Numbered from the stretch's first letter, positions 9,145 to 19,003 are shown. The stretch is DNA of 62,000 bases from Mesostigma viride (GCA_009746045.1 RPFO01000080.1:8493628-8555627), one strand, 5' to 3'. Numbers and translations are program-made. The notes: generated from the sequence alone by a model not told the origin.

Positions 9145-11313
9145 TCAGCGGCCGTGGTTTCGCCGGCGATTCGCGGGATCCGGGGCCTTCTCATTTCGTT
9201 GTTGGCAGGCCCGCTGGTATGCCCGCTCTCCAATCTCTGTGGCCTGTGGACCACGGGTCCCAGGGTACGCCAAGAGCTCCTCCTCGAACGCCCACTGCTC
9301 CGGTCTGCCTGCATCGCGCCGCCCCAAAAGAGAGAGGCGGGTCCACGAGCCGAGAGGCCACATGGCCAAGAAGGCCGCCAGGTACTCCGGAATCGTGAAG
9401 AGGAGGGTCTTCGCACCCTTGTCCACCACCCCGCAACGGTGGTCCCGAATGTAAGCCTCTCCCATACCCATCATCACCTCAGACGCTAGGCTCCAATCAA
9501 TCCAAGTGTTCTCGTCCACGCTCATGTCCAGGAAGTCAGGAGCCGTCGCGTGCAGGAACGCTGGCGCGTCCGGGGCCAGCTTCGGAGGCCCCACCAAACG
9601 GGTTTCGCCCGCCACCCGGTAGGTCCAGTTGTCCCCCTCGGGCGCATAGCGCGTCACCCTCCCAACCGTGAAGGGGAGATTTTCCCCAGGGACGAATGGT
9701 CGTGGACGTCGGAGGGGAATCCTCGGGTACAGACGTACGCGCAGCAGCTCCAGATAGGCGCCCCGGTCCTTGTAGCACCACGGTCCCGCCGAGAACACCA
9801 GGTCATAGTCCGCATACTCCTGTGGTGATCGGGGTTGGACCGGCGCGTCCGCACTCCAATCCACCCCCAATATTTCCATACGAGGACATCTGCCCCCGTG
9901 GGCAACTGTGCGGCCGGGTATCGGTCGGAGATAGGCCCCCAATGACCATGGCACATCATGGGGGAGGGGCGGCGGGCCCGGAATCGCTAGCGCAAGCGCC
10001 TGGACTTCCGGCATCTGGCCGCGACCCGCTGGGTGAGCGACGTCAGTATCCGTCCGTGTTGACTGCACGAACGAAGGGCCGGAGGCAGCCTTTCCGCTGG
10101 CTGTTGACGGTGCGACCTCCGGGGTCGACCGGTGGGCCCGTGCAGTAGAAGTGTCCGCAACAGCCTTGCCACGATCTGCCGAGGGCGCGGCCTCCGGAGC
10201 CGACCTTGGCGACTGCGTCGATGAGGGACCGGCTCCTGCCAATCCAACTGTCTTGCTCCGATCAGCCGAAGGTGCGGCCTCCGGGGCCGACCTTGGCGAC
10301 CGCGACCCTTGATGTCCCGTCGCCCTGTCCCATGTCCGCCGAAAGGACCTTTCCTCCTCACGCGTCTCCGGGCGAACACCCACGCCACGGGAAGGCTCCC
10401 TGGAGCGGGACGCGTCCCGTGCGCTGCCGGACCTCCTGTCCTGACCCGGGGGTCGCCGGTCTCCCGAGTTCTCGCGGCGGGCCCCGGCATCGCGCGAGGC
10501 GTTGCCGGCTGAGTGGGCAAGTTCCCGGGGCGCAGGGCGCGGCGGGAACAGGTCGTCGTCCTCACTCCAGTCCTCCTCCTCATCGGGGCCCTCCCCGCCG
10601 CGATCATCCGCCTCGTCCAACTCCACGATGCGGTCGAGCGCCTGCCGGAGGGAGTACTGGCCTGCTGCGGTGCAGAACGGGCCCCGCAAGGCCCCATCTG
10701 GCGGCAAGCCCCGGTAGGCCCGCTGCAGGATCTGACGTCGTGCCGGTGCGACGAGCAAGAACATGAGGCGGGGGTAGGCCATGAGGGCCGACACCGTAGT
10801 CACGCAACGGTTGCAGGCACAGCTGGGTGCGTGGTCCTCCCAAGCTGTCCCTACCGCCACATTCCCTCGAATCGCCGTCCGGGTCTCGACTTTGAACCCG
10901 CAGTGCCTTTGCACGGATTCGCGGAACTTCTCGTGTCGATCGTCGGGCCACTCCAGAACCGAGGAGGCCAGGTAGTCTTGATCGGCCTTGCCGTGCCTGC
11001 GCCGTCGACGCGCCAAGAACACGCCCTCCTGGCCGTAGTCGGGCAGAAACGTCCGCGGATTAAAGGTCTCACGGTTGTTCTCGTTGGCGGTCGCAGCTAT
11101 ATCCGACCCCTGCTCCTTCATGTCTTCCGACCGTCGTCTCTTGCCACAACTGGCAGGCGGTGCGAACCCCGGAGGCTCCTCCGGGGAGGCTGGGGGTGTG
11201 AACCGCACCAAAGGACTGCTGGAGTCACTACCTATGGGGCGGGGGCTGAAGCGAGTCTCCTCCGGGGAGTACGCCTGTTGTACAAGGAATGACCACGAGC
11301 AGCAAGGCAACAC
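9145..11313 (-). CDS. Ty3-1 ORF3, unknown protein in the env position
   Basis: A 722-residue open frame starting 79 bases after pol ends. Residues 90-230 form a conserved block with a CxCxxC motif (C165, C167, C170) and GQYSLRQALDRIV at 218-230. An acidic stretch follows at about 233-256, then an Arg/Ser-rich region holding three imperfect repeats around SPRSAPEAAPSADR. A conserved C-terminal block covers about 520-690, with VFSAGPW, DRGAY and DHRCGVVDKGA. No signal peptide or membrane helix is seen, so it does not look like an envelope protein. The same two blocks recur in Ty3-2 at 36143-38630, which argues for selection. I do not recognise the family. A nucleic-acid-binding role is possible from the Cys motif and basic segments, but this is inference. 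Confidence 0.85.
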   Translation of the reverse strand: MLPCCSWSFLVQQAYSPEETRFSPRPIGSDSSSPLVRFTPPASPEEPPGFAPPASCGKRRRSEDMKEQGSDIAATANENNRETFNPRTFLPDYGQEGVFLARRRRRHGKADQDYLASSVLEWPDDRHEKFRESVQRHCGFKVETRTAIRGNVAVGTAWEDHAPSCACNRCVTTVSALMAYPRLMFLLVAPARRQILQRAYRGLPPDGALRGPFCTAAGQYSLRQALDRIVELDEADDRGGEGPDEEEDWSEDDDLFPPRPAPRELAHSAGNASRDAGARRENSGDRRPPGQDRRSGSARDASRSREPSRGVGVRPETREEERSFRRTWDRATGHQGSRSPRSAPEAAPSADRSKTVGLAGAGPSSTQSPRSAPEAAPSADRGKAVADTSTARAHRSTPEVAPSTASGKAASGPSFVQSTRTDTDVAHPAGRGQMPEVQALALAIPGPPPLPHDVPWSLGAYLRPIPGRTVAHGGRCPRMEILGVDWSADAPVQPRSPQEYADYDLVFSAGPWCYKDRGAYLELLRVRLYPRIPLRRPRPFVPGENLPFTVGRVTRYAPEGDNWTYRVAGETRLVGPPKLAPDAPAFLHATAPDFLDMSVDENTWIDWSLASEVMMGMGEAYIRDHRCGVVDKGAKTLLFTIPEYLAAFLAMWPLGSWTRLSLLGRRDAGRPEQWAFEEELLAYPGTRGPQATEIGERAYQRACQQRNEKAPDPANRRRNHGR

Positions 11314-11392
11314 CTGTGAGTACCGGTGTCATACCGACTAGTGTACGGTGTACCTGTGGTATGTACATACCTCTATGTGTATGTACATACCT

Positions 11393-14300
11393 CTAGTGCA
11401 ACCTGTGGGCCTTCTTGTACGCGTCTAGCAACCGCTTGCAGCCAGAGAGCTCCTTCTCCGTCCGCCAAGAGGCCTCTGCCCCATATCTAGTAAACTTCCA
11501 CCGGATCCGATATTGGCGTTGACGACCACGCCCGAAATCGCGATGGGCGACAATCTCCTCGACCTCGTCCTCCTGTTCCCCTGTCTCCGGGTCGTATTCC
11601 ACCGGAGCCGGGGGATTGAGTCTACCCTGGATCGAGTTCTGGTGGTACAGCTTGAGCTGGTCGCGGTGGAAGGTTGTCGCGGTGCCCCATGAGATGGGCA
11701 CGTCCACCTTGAACATGACATCATCCCATTTCTCCAGCACTTGGTGGGGCCCCAGGTACATGGGCCGGAGCTTCGTTTTGAGCTCCCCTTCCACCTTCTG
11801 GGAGAATCGACCGAGCTGGGGTCCCTCTACCAGGACCCAGTCCCCGACCTCGATGTCCGGTGCTCTAGAGTCCCGCTTGCCTTCCACGCGAGCCATGTTG
11901 CGCTCGGCAGCGGCCCGGTACCCTTTAACCGCACTGTTGTGAGCTTGGCGCATCTTTTCCAGCAGGCTGCTCACGCCCGCCAGAGTAGTGCGCAGCACCT
12001 CCGGTTCCGCCAGCGCCGGACTCGTCAGCAAGTCGGTCGGCGTCAGCGGATGCCTTCCCGTGTTGAGAAAGAACGGGGTTAGGCCATGGGCTGCCTGTGG
12101 TGCGTTGTTCAAGGAGAACTCCACCAAGCACAGCAACTCCTCCCAGTTGCTGCCCACCTCGTCGGTGTAATGGCGCATGGTTTCCTGTACCGTGCGGTTG
12201 AGTCGCTCCACCAGATGGGAGGACGAGCTGTGATAAGCCGTCCCTAGCGACACCTTGGTTCCCAGGCAGTCGAAGAACTCCTGCCAGAACCGGGCGGTGA
12301 AGAGCGTGTCCCGGTCCGAGATGAACTGGCGGCTGAGCCCGTGGAACCGGAAGACGTGGTTGAGGTACAGTTTGGCACACCCCTCGGCCGTGAGGTCAGC
12401 CGGACAGGGGGCCAGGTGACACATGCGCGTGAGTCGGTCCACGAACACCAAGATCTTGCTGTTGCCGTTCTTGGTCTTCTTAAAGGGGCCGACGAAATCC
12501 ATCTGGATCGAGTCCCAGGGACCCAGGGGATCAGGTAGCGTCTTTGGGACAGCCTGAGTACCCGTGTTCTGGGACTTGGCTATCTGGCACGACGGGCATT
12601 CGCGTATATAGGCCGCAATGTAGTCCTTCATGCCAGGCCAGTAGAAGTGACGACGTGCCCTTGGTAGCAGTCGCCCAATGCCCTGGTGACCGCCGACTAG
12701 GGAGTCGTGGAGCTCGTGGAGCAAGGCTGCTCGACAGAGCTCGGGTATGTAGAGGCGCCACGTGTCCGGGCGCACCATGACGTATAGGCGACCCTCTTGG
12801 AACTTGCACGGGAGCCTACCCATCATCTTGGGGTGTGACTTGATCACCTCCAAGGCGGCCGGCTCGGTAACCGTGAAGCGGCTGATCAGCATCTCCAGGG
12901 GGGAAGTGACCGTATACGCATCGGCCTCGTCCTCCTCCTCCGGTTGGTCCAGCGCCGAGTGTAGGTACTCAGACACGACCACCGGGGATCCAAGAGGTTC
13001 CAGATGAAAAATAGCCTGAGCCACAGCGCCAAGGGGAACCCGTGTGTGGGACCCCTCCCCTTCCCCGGGGGACCGCGCGTCCACGCGCTGGTCGTCGTCG
13101 CCATCGGGGGGCGACAAGGCATCCGGAGTGGTATGACTCATGTGAAACAGGTGGCGCGCCCGCGGCGACCGTGGGAGGTCATCGTAGAGCGGGGCGCCAG
13201 GCGCCTCCTCACAGGTGGTATGGAGCACCCCCATGTCCTCATAGAACCAGTAGTCAGCACGACGGGAGAGGGCGTCGGGCACCACGTTGTCCGCACCCTT
13301 CACATACTGGATCTTAAAAGGGGCAAACTGGGAAAGGTACTCCATCCACCTGGCCTGACGGGGCGTCAGATTTGGCTGCGTCAAGAGGTGGGTCAGGGGC
13401 CTATGGTCGGTGTGAATAATCAAACGGGCGGGGTCGAGGTCCCCTGTCTCGCTGACTGCAACATCAAACTGCGCGCCCAACAGGTGGTGGCGCCATGTGT
13501 GGCAACAGTAGACCACAGCCAACAGCTCTTGCTGGTGGACCGGATAGTTCCGCTCGGCGGGGATCATTGTGCGGGAGATGTACTCAACCGGTTGCAAGCC
13601 CTTGCCTTGGTCCTGCAAGAGGACCCCGCCGATAGCCACCTTGCTCGCATCCGTCGCAACCACAAAAGGAAGGGACGGGTCTGGGAGCACGAGCACGGGT
13701 GCCGCGGTCAAACTGGCCTTGAGGGCCTCAAAGGCCTGCTGGCACTGTGCCGACCAGACGAAGGATACGCCCTTCTTGAGGAGAGCGTTGATGGGCGACG
13801 CGATCGTGGCAAACCGGGGGATGAAGCGTCGATAGTATGACGCAATCCCCAGAAAGCTACGCACGCCCTTCACGTCTGTCGGAGCTGGCCACTGTTGGAC
13901 AGAGGCGATCTTCTCCGGGTCCGTGGCCACGCCTGCCGCTGAAAGCGTGTGGCCCAGGAACGGGACGCTGCGCCCCGCACGGACCTTAGCCCTGCGGGCC
14001 GAGAGATGCTCGTCCTCCATAATGCGCAGGACCGTATCGACGTCCTCCAGGTGCTCCTCGAAGGTCTTGGAGTACACGAGGATGTCATCCAGATAGGCCA
14101 AAGCGCAAGTGCGTTTCCAGGACCAGGGCGGCTTGTCCCCCTTGCGAGGGTCGCGCAGGTCACTGGATACCTGTGGCAGGTGTGCAGTCCCCATGACGGG
14201 CCGCAAGATGTCGTTCATGAGCATCTGGAAGCTGGCTGGTGAGTTGCAAAGCCCCATCGCCGCCACACGGAACTGGTAGTGTCCGTATGGCGTATTGAAG

Positions 14301-15634
14301 GCCGTCTTGTGACAGTCCTCTTCAGCGATGCGGAGCTGCCAAAACCCATCGGCGCAGTCGATCACCGTGAAGCAGGTGGCGCCCTGCACTCGATTGAAGA
14401 TGTCATCAATGCGCGGGAGCGGGTACTTGGACTTGACAGTGATCGCGTTGAGCTTCCTGTAGTCGGTGACGAGCCGCCACTTGCCCCCAGGCTTGGGCAC
14501 TAGGAGTACCCCAGCGGAGAAAGGGCTGTTACTGGGCTCAATCAGACCACGCTCAAGGAGGGCCATCAGGATCTTCTTGAGCTCCATCAGCTCGACTGGC
14601 CCCATCCGGTACATCGGGGACGTGGTGGGCCCGAAGCCTTCCTTGAGGCGGATATGGTGCAGCACAGAACGGGGCGGGGGAAACTGCGGTGTAGACTCGT
14701 CGAACAGCTTCTCCCGCTTGGCCAGGATGGCGTTGTAGCGCGCGATCTCGTCGTCAGTGAAGTCGGTGCCGATCTCCAGCAGCTCCTCAAGCAGGGGCAC
14801 AGAGTCAAGGCGGTACATGTAGTACTCCTTGCCCTTCTGCAGGTTGCGCGCGAGCGTCTTGCTGCTCATCAGCATCTGAGATGCATGGCGTCGTGGCTTC
14901 TCGGGCCCCGCGTCGTGCTGAACGTTGTGCACCTCGGTGCCGTGCGCCAGATACTCGTGCCGTGGGCACCAGAAGGAGCCATCAGGGAACCAAACCACCC
15001 GTCGCTTGACACTGATCGTCACGTCCTGGGCGTCCTGCCAATCAACGCCCAGGATGATGTCAGCGGCGCCCAGCGGCGCCACTGTGGCTGTTACCTCCAC
15101 TGGTATGCCCTGGACAACCGCCTTGAGGTCCACGAGGCCAGGTGACGGGTGCTTGTTACCATCGGCATACCGGACGTTGATGGGCGTCGGGTGTGGTCGA
15201 ATCGTGTAGCCAGCGCGTCGCACAAGGGCCTCATGGATAAAGGATGTGGTCGCCCCCGTATCCACCATAAACTTAACATCCAGGATCGTCTTCTCCTTCA
15301 GAAACGGGTCAAGTGTGGTGGTAGGGAGCGCCAGTCCACCACTGAAGATTAAAAGTGTTCTGGTGCTTGGTGAAGCATAGGGCGGCGAGGCCTCCGGGGC
15401 CTGTCCGCTAGACCTATCTACACTATTGGCTGAAGCGGGGTCGACCGCGGTCGCCGACACGCCTGCATCTGAAGAGGGCAAGGAGACCGCTGGGGCCTGC
15501 CCGCCCGTCCTATCTACATTATTGACTAACGCTACATCGGCCTCAGGGGTGGCCGCGCCCACATCCGGTGCAGGCGGCTGTTCTACCTGGTTGACTAAGT
15601 CTACTCCTACTTCTACCCCTGTGGGAAGGGGCAC
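11393..15634 (-). CDS. pol: Ty3-1 Pol polyprotein (PR-RT-RNaseH-IN-chromodomain)
   Basis: 1413 residues counted from a GTG at 15634. The aspartic protease has DTG at 125-127. The reverse transcriptase has YLDDILVYS at 514-522. RNase H has D662 in ATDAS, E703, D743 and GADNVVPDALS near 780-790. The integrase zinc finger is H973, H983, C1013, C1016. The catalytic triad is D1046, D1107 and E1143, the last two separated by 35 residues. A GPY/F-like module surrounds LRPMYLGP near 1290, and a chromodomain spans about 1355-1413 (AHRDFGRGRQRQYRIRWK). Pol copies the RNA into cDNA and integrates it, and the chromodomain is expected to steer integration to marked chromatin. The GTG overlaps the gag stop (TAGTG) and the pol frame is open back to 15697, in the -1 frame relative to gag. 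A frameshift fusion is therefore likelier than GTG initiation. Confidence 0.97.
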   Translation of the reverse strand: MPLPTGVEVGVDLVNQVEQPPAPDVGAATPEADVALVNNVDRTGGQAPAVSLPSSDAGVSATAVDPASANSVDRSSGQAPEASPPYASPSTRTLLIFSGGLALPTTTLDPFLKEKTILDVKFMVDTGATTSFIHEALVRRAGYTIRPHPTPINVRYADGNKHPSPGLVDLKAVVQGIPVEVTATVAPLGAADIILGVDWQDAQDVTISVKRRVVWFPDGSFWCPRHEYLAHGTEVHNVQHDAGPEKPRRHASQMLMSSKTLARNLQKGKEYYMYRLDSVPLLEELLEIGTDFTDDEIARYNAILAKREKLFDESTPQFPPPRSVLHHIRLKEGFGPTTSPMYRMGPVELMELKKILMALLERGLIEPSNSPFSAGVLLVPKPGGKWRLVTDYRKLNAITVKSKYPLPRIDDIFNRVQGATCFTVIDCADGFWQLRIAEEDCHKTAFNTPYGHYQFRVAAMGLCNSPASFQMLMNDILRPVMGTAHLPQVSSDLRDPRKGDKPPWSWKRTCALAYLDDILVYSKTFEEHLEDVDTVLRIMEDEHLSARRAKVRAGRSVPFLGHTLSAAGVATDPEKIASVQQWPAPTDVKGVRSFLGIASYYRRFIPRFATIASPINALLKKGVSFVWSAQCQQAFEALKASLTAAPVLVLPDPSLPFVVATDASKVAIGGVLLQDQGKGLQPVEYISRTMIPAERNYPVHQQELLAVVYCCHTWRHHLLGAQFDVAVSETGDLDPARLIIHTDHRPLTHLLTQPNLTPRQARWMEYLSQFAPFKIQYVKGADNVVPDALSRRADYWFYEDMGVLHTTCEEAPGAPLYDDLPRSPRARHLFHMSHTTPDALSPPDGDDDQRVDARSPGEGEGSHTRVPLGAVAQAIFHLEPLGSPVVVSEYLHSALDQPEEEDEADAYTVTSPLEMLISRFTVTEPAALEVIKSHPKMMGRLPCKFQEGRLYVMVRPDTWRLYIPELCRAALLHELHDSLVGGHQGIGRLLPRARRHFYWPGMKDYIAAYIRECPSCQIAKSQNTGTQAVPKTLPDPLGPWDSIQMDFVGPFKKTKNGNSKILVFVDRLTRMCHLAPCPADLTAEGCAKLYLNHVFRFHGLSRQFISDRDTLFTARFWQEFFDCLGTKVSLGTAYHSSSSHLVERLNRTVQETMRHYTDEVGSNWEELLCLVEFSLNNAPQAAHGLTPFFLNTGRHPLTPTDLLTSPALAEPEVLRTTLAGVSSLLEKMRQAHNSAVKGYRAAAERNMARVEGKRDSRAPDIEVGDWVLVEGPQLGRFSQKVEGELKTKLRPMYLGPHQVLEKWDDVMFKVDVPISWGTATTFHRDQLKLYHQNSIQGRLNPPAPVEYDPETGEQEDEVEEIVAHRDFGRGRQRQYRIRWKFTRYGAEASWRTEKELSGCKRLLDAYKKAHRLH

Positions 15635-17844
15635 TACGCGCGAGGATCGCGGGGCCGGGAGGCCGCCTCGTCCGACCTTCCGGTCCCCCCTTCCCCCTCA
15701 TCCGAGTCGTCGTCGTCGCCGGGGTTGAGCGCCTCATACTCGTCACCTCCAGCCTCGGACGCCTGTTGCTGCGCCAGGATCTCATTGAGCTCGCGCACTG
15801 TCCGAGAGAACGATGCTGGGAAGCGGGGTGTCTGGAACTGGTTGGGCTGCGTGCGCGCGTCGCGCAGCTTGGCAGCCCGCGCGCCTGCGTTGCGCGGGCG
15901 AGCATCCCGCGCTGCCGGCGCTGGGCGCCTCTCAAAGGCGGGACCAGAAAACTTGGGGGCCTCCTTGGTGGCCTCCGTCGCCGTGCTGGTGCGCGCCTTG
16001 AGGCGCGGGCAATCCTTCTTGAGGTGCCCGACCTCGTGACACATGAAACAGCGGGCTTTGGACGCATCGATGGCGTGCAGTTGGGCAGCCGGCTGCTCGT
16101 CGTCATTGGACTCCTCCCCCTCCGACGGGTCGGGTTCCACCTCAGTGAAGTGGACACGGCGTGTCATCGTGGATGAGGCGAACCGGCGGGTGCTGGTGTA
16201 GCGCGGCTGCTTGACGACGTCGGCCACCTGTAGAAGGTACTGCTGGACAGCGTGGATGTCAAGCTTGTCCCAGGGAACCTCGGCATAGTGCTTCTTAACC
16301 TCAGCGAGGAGGTCGGGATGGATGGCCTCCAAAAACCGAATCTTGTACTCGGTCCACGTCAGGTCCCCGGTCAACCGCGCCGCAAAGGAATCAAAAGTGG
16401 TGAGGAACTCCGCCAAGTCAGTGTTGCCCTGACGTAGGCGGCCGAACTCAAACCGCTCGGTCAGTCGATAGCCGGGAGGGATGAGCTTGCGCCGGATGCG
16501 CTCGTGCAGTTCCTCGACCGTCTGCGGGTATGACTGGGCCGCCACACTCTCAACGTTAAGCATCCCGACCACTGATGGGTCCATACACTTCACCACCACG
16601 TAGGGGATCAGAACCTTGGTGGCCAGCTGCCACTCATGGTGTTCACACCATACAGTGTACAACTGTTGCCACATACGAGCCCACTCGTCAATCTCACGGG
16701 GAGTCATGCCCGCATGGAGCTTGGGCACCGCCTTAAAATCTGGCATAGGCGGCGCCTTGACAGGGTCAGGTCGCAGGGGGCCACCCTTGCTGCAGTACGC
16801 GGGGCTAGAAAAGGTGAGGGGATGGTGACACCGCGTCCGCATCTCCTGGTGCGAACCCCTTCCTGCAGTTTGGTCATGCCCACGTTGGGACACGAAGGTG
16901 TCCTCCGCACGCTCGGGATCGAAGTCGCCGGATACTCGGCGGGGCGCGTAGTCAGCGGACATCCGTTGTGACGCAAAGGGGGCCGACTCACGCCGAACGC
17001 GAACGGACGTGGGATGCTCATAACCGGGGTCATCCAGGGGCAGCCGGCTGAAGTTAGCGTTGGTGGGCGCGCTCCTTGCTGGGAGGGAGGTGGATACGTA
17101 AGGAAAGGGGCCCGGGGGAGCATAGTCCTCCTCCTCGGGATCGTACTGCACGTGGGCCGACCCTGACGTCTGCGGTGGGGGTCTGGACCAGCTCTCGTGC
17201 GCTCCAAAGGAGACCCGACGGGGATCCCTTCCAGGGCCCGGCCCCGGCCCGCCGCGGCCACGCCCTGCCCAAGGGTGAGTCAGGCTCGGGCGGCCACGCG
17301 CGTATGCCCCCAATTGAGAGGGCTGCACGAACTCAGGCGGCGGAGCGAACGGCGAGCTAGCTACCGGGCTAAAAGCGACCTCTATATCTTCATCTTCCTC
17401 CGGCACAACTTCCACGGATGGTGGTCGCTGCGTGGGAGGTACCCTGTTCCATTCGCCCAGATGCTCAGTCGGTCGTGGCCGCGATTGCTGCTGGGGCTGT
17501 CGCTGTTGCTCCGACTGCTGCTGCTGCTGCTGCGACTGCTGCTGTCGCTGCGGCGACTGCTGAGACTGATGCTGTCGCTGCGGCGACTGCTGAGGCTGAT
17601 GCTGTCGCTGCGGCGACTGCTGTTGCTGACCAAACCCTAGGGCAGCTTGTTCTAGCTGCGTCTCAAGAGTCGTCTGCCGTTGTGCGGTAACCCTAGCGGC
17701 TGCCTCGGATCTCCGGGACCCACTGGAACTCCGACTAGCCGTGCTAGCTATTTCCTGTTCTTCCCTGCTATTGTCCTCCGGGGACTGTGTCTCTCTACGG
17801 CCCTCCGGGGGCTGTGCTTTACCACCACCTCGCTTCTTAGGCAT
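15634..17844 (-). CDS. gag: Ty3-1 Gag
   Basis: 736 residues from an ATG at 17844. The N-terminus has a Gln/Ser/Pro-rich stretch (QQSPQRQHQ repeats, about 72-125) and a long low-complexity linker. The Ty3-type capsid-like domain lies at about 365-560, with ATKVLIPYVVVKCMDPSVV and LHERIRRKLIPPGYRL. A zinc knuckle CX2CX4HX4C (CFMCHEVGHLKKDC) sits near residue 600, followed by an acidic tail. Gag should assemble virus-like particles and package the RNA. It ends with TAG, one base overlapping the pol GTG. The neighbouring copy in Ty3-2 shares the Gln-rich start and the capsid block. Confidence 0.95.
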   Translation of the reverse strand: MPKKRGGGKAQPPEGRRETQSPEDNSREEQEIASTASRSSSGSRRSEAAARVTAQRQTTLETQLEQAALGFGQQQQSPQRQHQPQQSPQRQHQSQQSPQRQQQSQQQQQQSEQQRQPQQQSRPRPTEHLGEWNRVPPTQRPPSVEVVPEEDEDIEVAFSPVASSPFAPPPEFVQPSQLGAYARGRPSLTHPWAGRGRGGPGPGPGRDPRRVSFGAHESWSRPPPQTSGSAHVQYDPEEEDYAPPGPFPYVSTSLPARSAPTNANFSRLPLDDPGYEHPTSVRVRRESAPFASQRMSADYAPRRVSGDFDPERAEDTFVSQRGHDQTAGRGSHQEMRTRCHHPLTFSSPAYCSKGGPLRPDPVKAPPMPDFKAVPKLHAGMTPREIDEWARMWQQLYTVWCEHHEWQLATKVLIPYVVVKCMDPSVVGMLNVESVAAQSYPQTVEELHERIRRKLIPPGYRLTERFEFGRLRQGNTDLAEFLTTFDSFAARLTGDLTWTEYKIRFLEAIHPDLLAEVKKHYAEVPWDKLDIHAVQQYLLQVADVVKQPRYTSTRRFASSTMTRRVHFTEVEPDPSEGEESNDDEQPAAQLHAIDASKARCFMCHEVGHLKKDCPRLKARTSTATEATKEAPKFSGPAFERRPAPAARDARPRNAGARAAKLRDARTQPNQFQTPRFPASFSRTVRELNEILAQQQASEAGGDEYEALNPGDDDDSDEGEGGTGRSDEAASRPRDPRA

Positions 17845-18009
17845 TTTGGGCCCGAGTACCGTACCAGCACCAGTACCTTACACAATACCTCCCCAACACA
17901 GGCAAGCAAGAGAGAGAAGAGGAAGCCACAACTACTTCTAATAGTAATTATATATTATCTGCTAACTATTGTAGCTAAGCTAGTAGTTAGTATCACTATA
18001 TACTGGTAT

Positions 18010-18381
18010 CTAGTAGTGATAGTGGGGCTTATGCCCTAGAGGATGGGCCCAGGTGAAGCTGCTCCAGTGCACGCAACACATCCTGTGCTGGGATCTGGGT
18101 GACACGCCTATGCTGGTGCAGCCCTTCTGGGAGGGGCATATTATCCTAATAAACTGATCTGCCTCCGCTAATGTATTAAATCCCTGCCATCTAGCTAACG
18201 ACGCTGGGTGTAAGACTTTATCCTTAATATGATTACTACACGCAGCCCAACTATAGAAAATTCCTGGTTGGCCTGTGGCCCCGTCGTGTGCTACTGCATA
18301 GTATAGGTATTGGGATCTACCTCCTTGATTAATACGTCTATATCCTCCTTCATTATTACGTCTGCTGCGAGAGGTTCCCAT
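18010..18381 (-). CDS. Ty3-1 small ORF with RNase H1-type hybrid-binding (viroplasmin-like) domain
   Basis: 123 residues from an ATG at 18381, between the 5' LTR and gag and separate from both. After a short basic N-terminus (SRSRRNNEGGYRR) comes YYAVAHDGATGQPGIFYSW, then AACSNHIKDKV and WQGFNTLAEADQFI at about residues 26-80. This is the pattern of the N-terminal hybrid-binding domain of RNase H1, also used by the viroplasmin/translation-transactivator proteins of plant pararetroviruses: an aromatic-AV start, a GIF-x-SW-x-x-C core and an F-x-T/S-x-x-EA end. Such domains bind RNA/DNA hybrids or dsRNA. No RNase H catalytic domain follows here; that lies in Pol. A frameshifted homologue occupies the same place in Ty3-2. 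Possible roles are helping reverse transcription or promoting reinitiation on a multi-ORF RNA, both inference. Confidence 0.8.
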   Translation of the reverse strand: MGTSRSRRNNEGGYRRINQGGRSQYLYYAVAHDGATGQPGIFYSWAACSNHIKDKVLHPASLARWQGFNTLAEADQFIRIICPSQKGCTSIGVSPRSQHRMCCVHWSSFTWAHPLGHKPHYHY

Positions 18382-19003
18382 GAACTACCGATTAGGTATA
18401 AAGCAATATCACATGGTATTACAGCAGGCAATGCAGGAAGGGGAAAGAAAGGAAGGAAAGCCCACCCAGGTTACCTCTACGTGCAGGTGACGTGCTCACA
18501 GCGAGAGAGAAACACAAGGCAGAAACAGGACGTTCACAGACAGTACGAAAAACGTTGAGGTACAGCCACCGGCAACACAGTAAGGCAACGGCCAGCCGGT
18601 GACTACCCTCGAGCTGTAAGCAGCGTTGCCCTCCGGGGGTCCGCCCACAGCTCACGAAGGTCTGCCTCCGGGGCGACCCATTCACCAACAAGCACAAACA
18701 TGAATAAAGAGCACGACAGAAAACAGAAACCCCGTTTCTACGCGCGTGGGTAAGACGGGAAGGGCAAGAAGGAAATCCTAGAATCTCTAACTTCTTACCT
18801 CGCTCATGGACGTCTAGCGTCCTTGAACACCCAACGATGGGCTAGGCGGTTTAGGATGGCGCCCCTGGCTGCGACGCTGGCGGCTATGACGACCCCGGGC
18901 TCGATCAGCACCCCTTTGCTGGGCTGGCTGAACCCGTTCAGCTCGATGCCTTGCCTAGGTTACGCACGGCTCCGGGCCGCCATTCTAAACTCCCCTAACC
19001 TAA

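Noticed and set aside
10513-11292. 259-codon open frame antisense to Ty3-1 ORF3
   Set aside because: GC-rich antisense shadow. The conserved blocks are on the minus strand.
9145-11313. ORF3 as a retroviral-type envelope gene
   Set aside because: Position fits, but there is no signal peptide, membrane helix or cleavage-site pattern visible, so I leave the function open.
13004-13840. 278-codon open frame antisense to Ty3-1 pol
   Set aside because: Overlaps the RNase H region in antisense. Only the pol frame carries family motifs.
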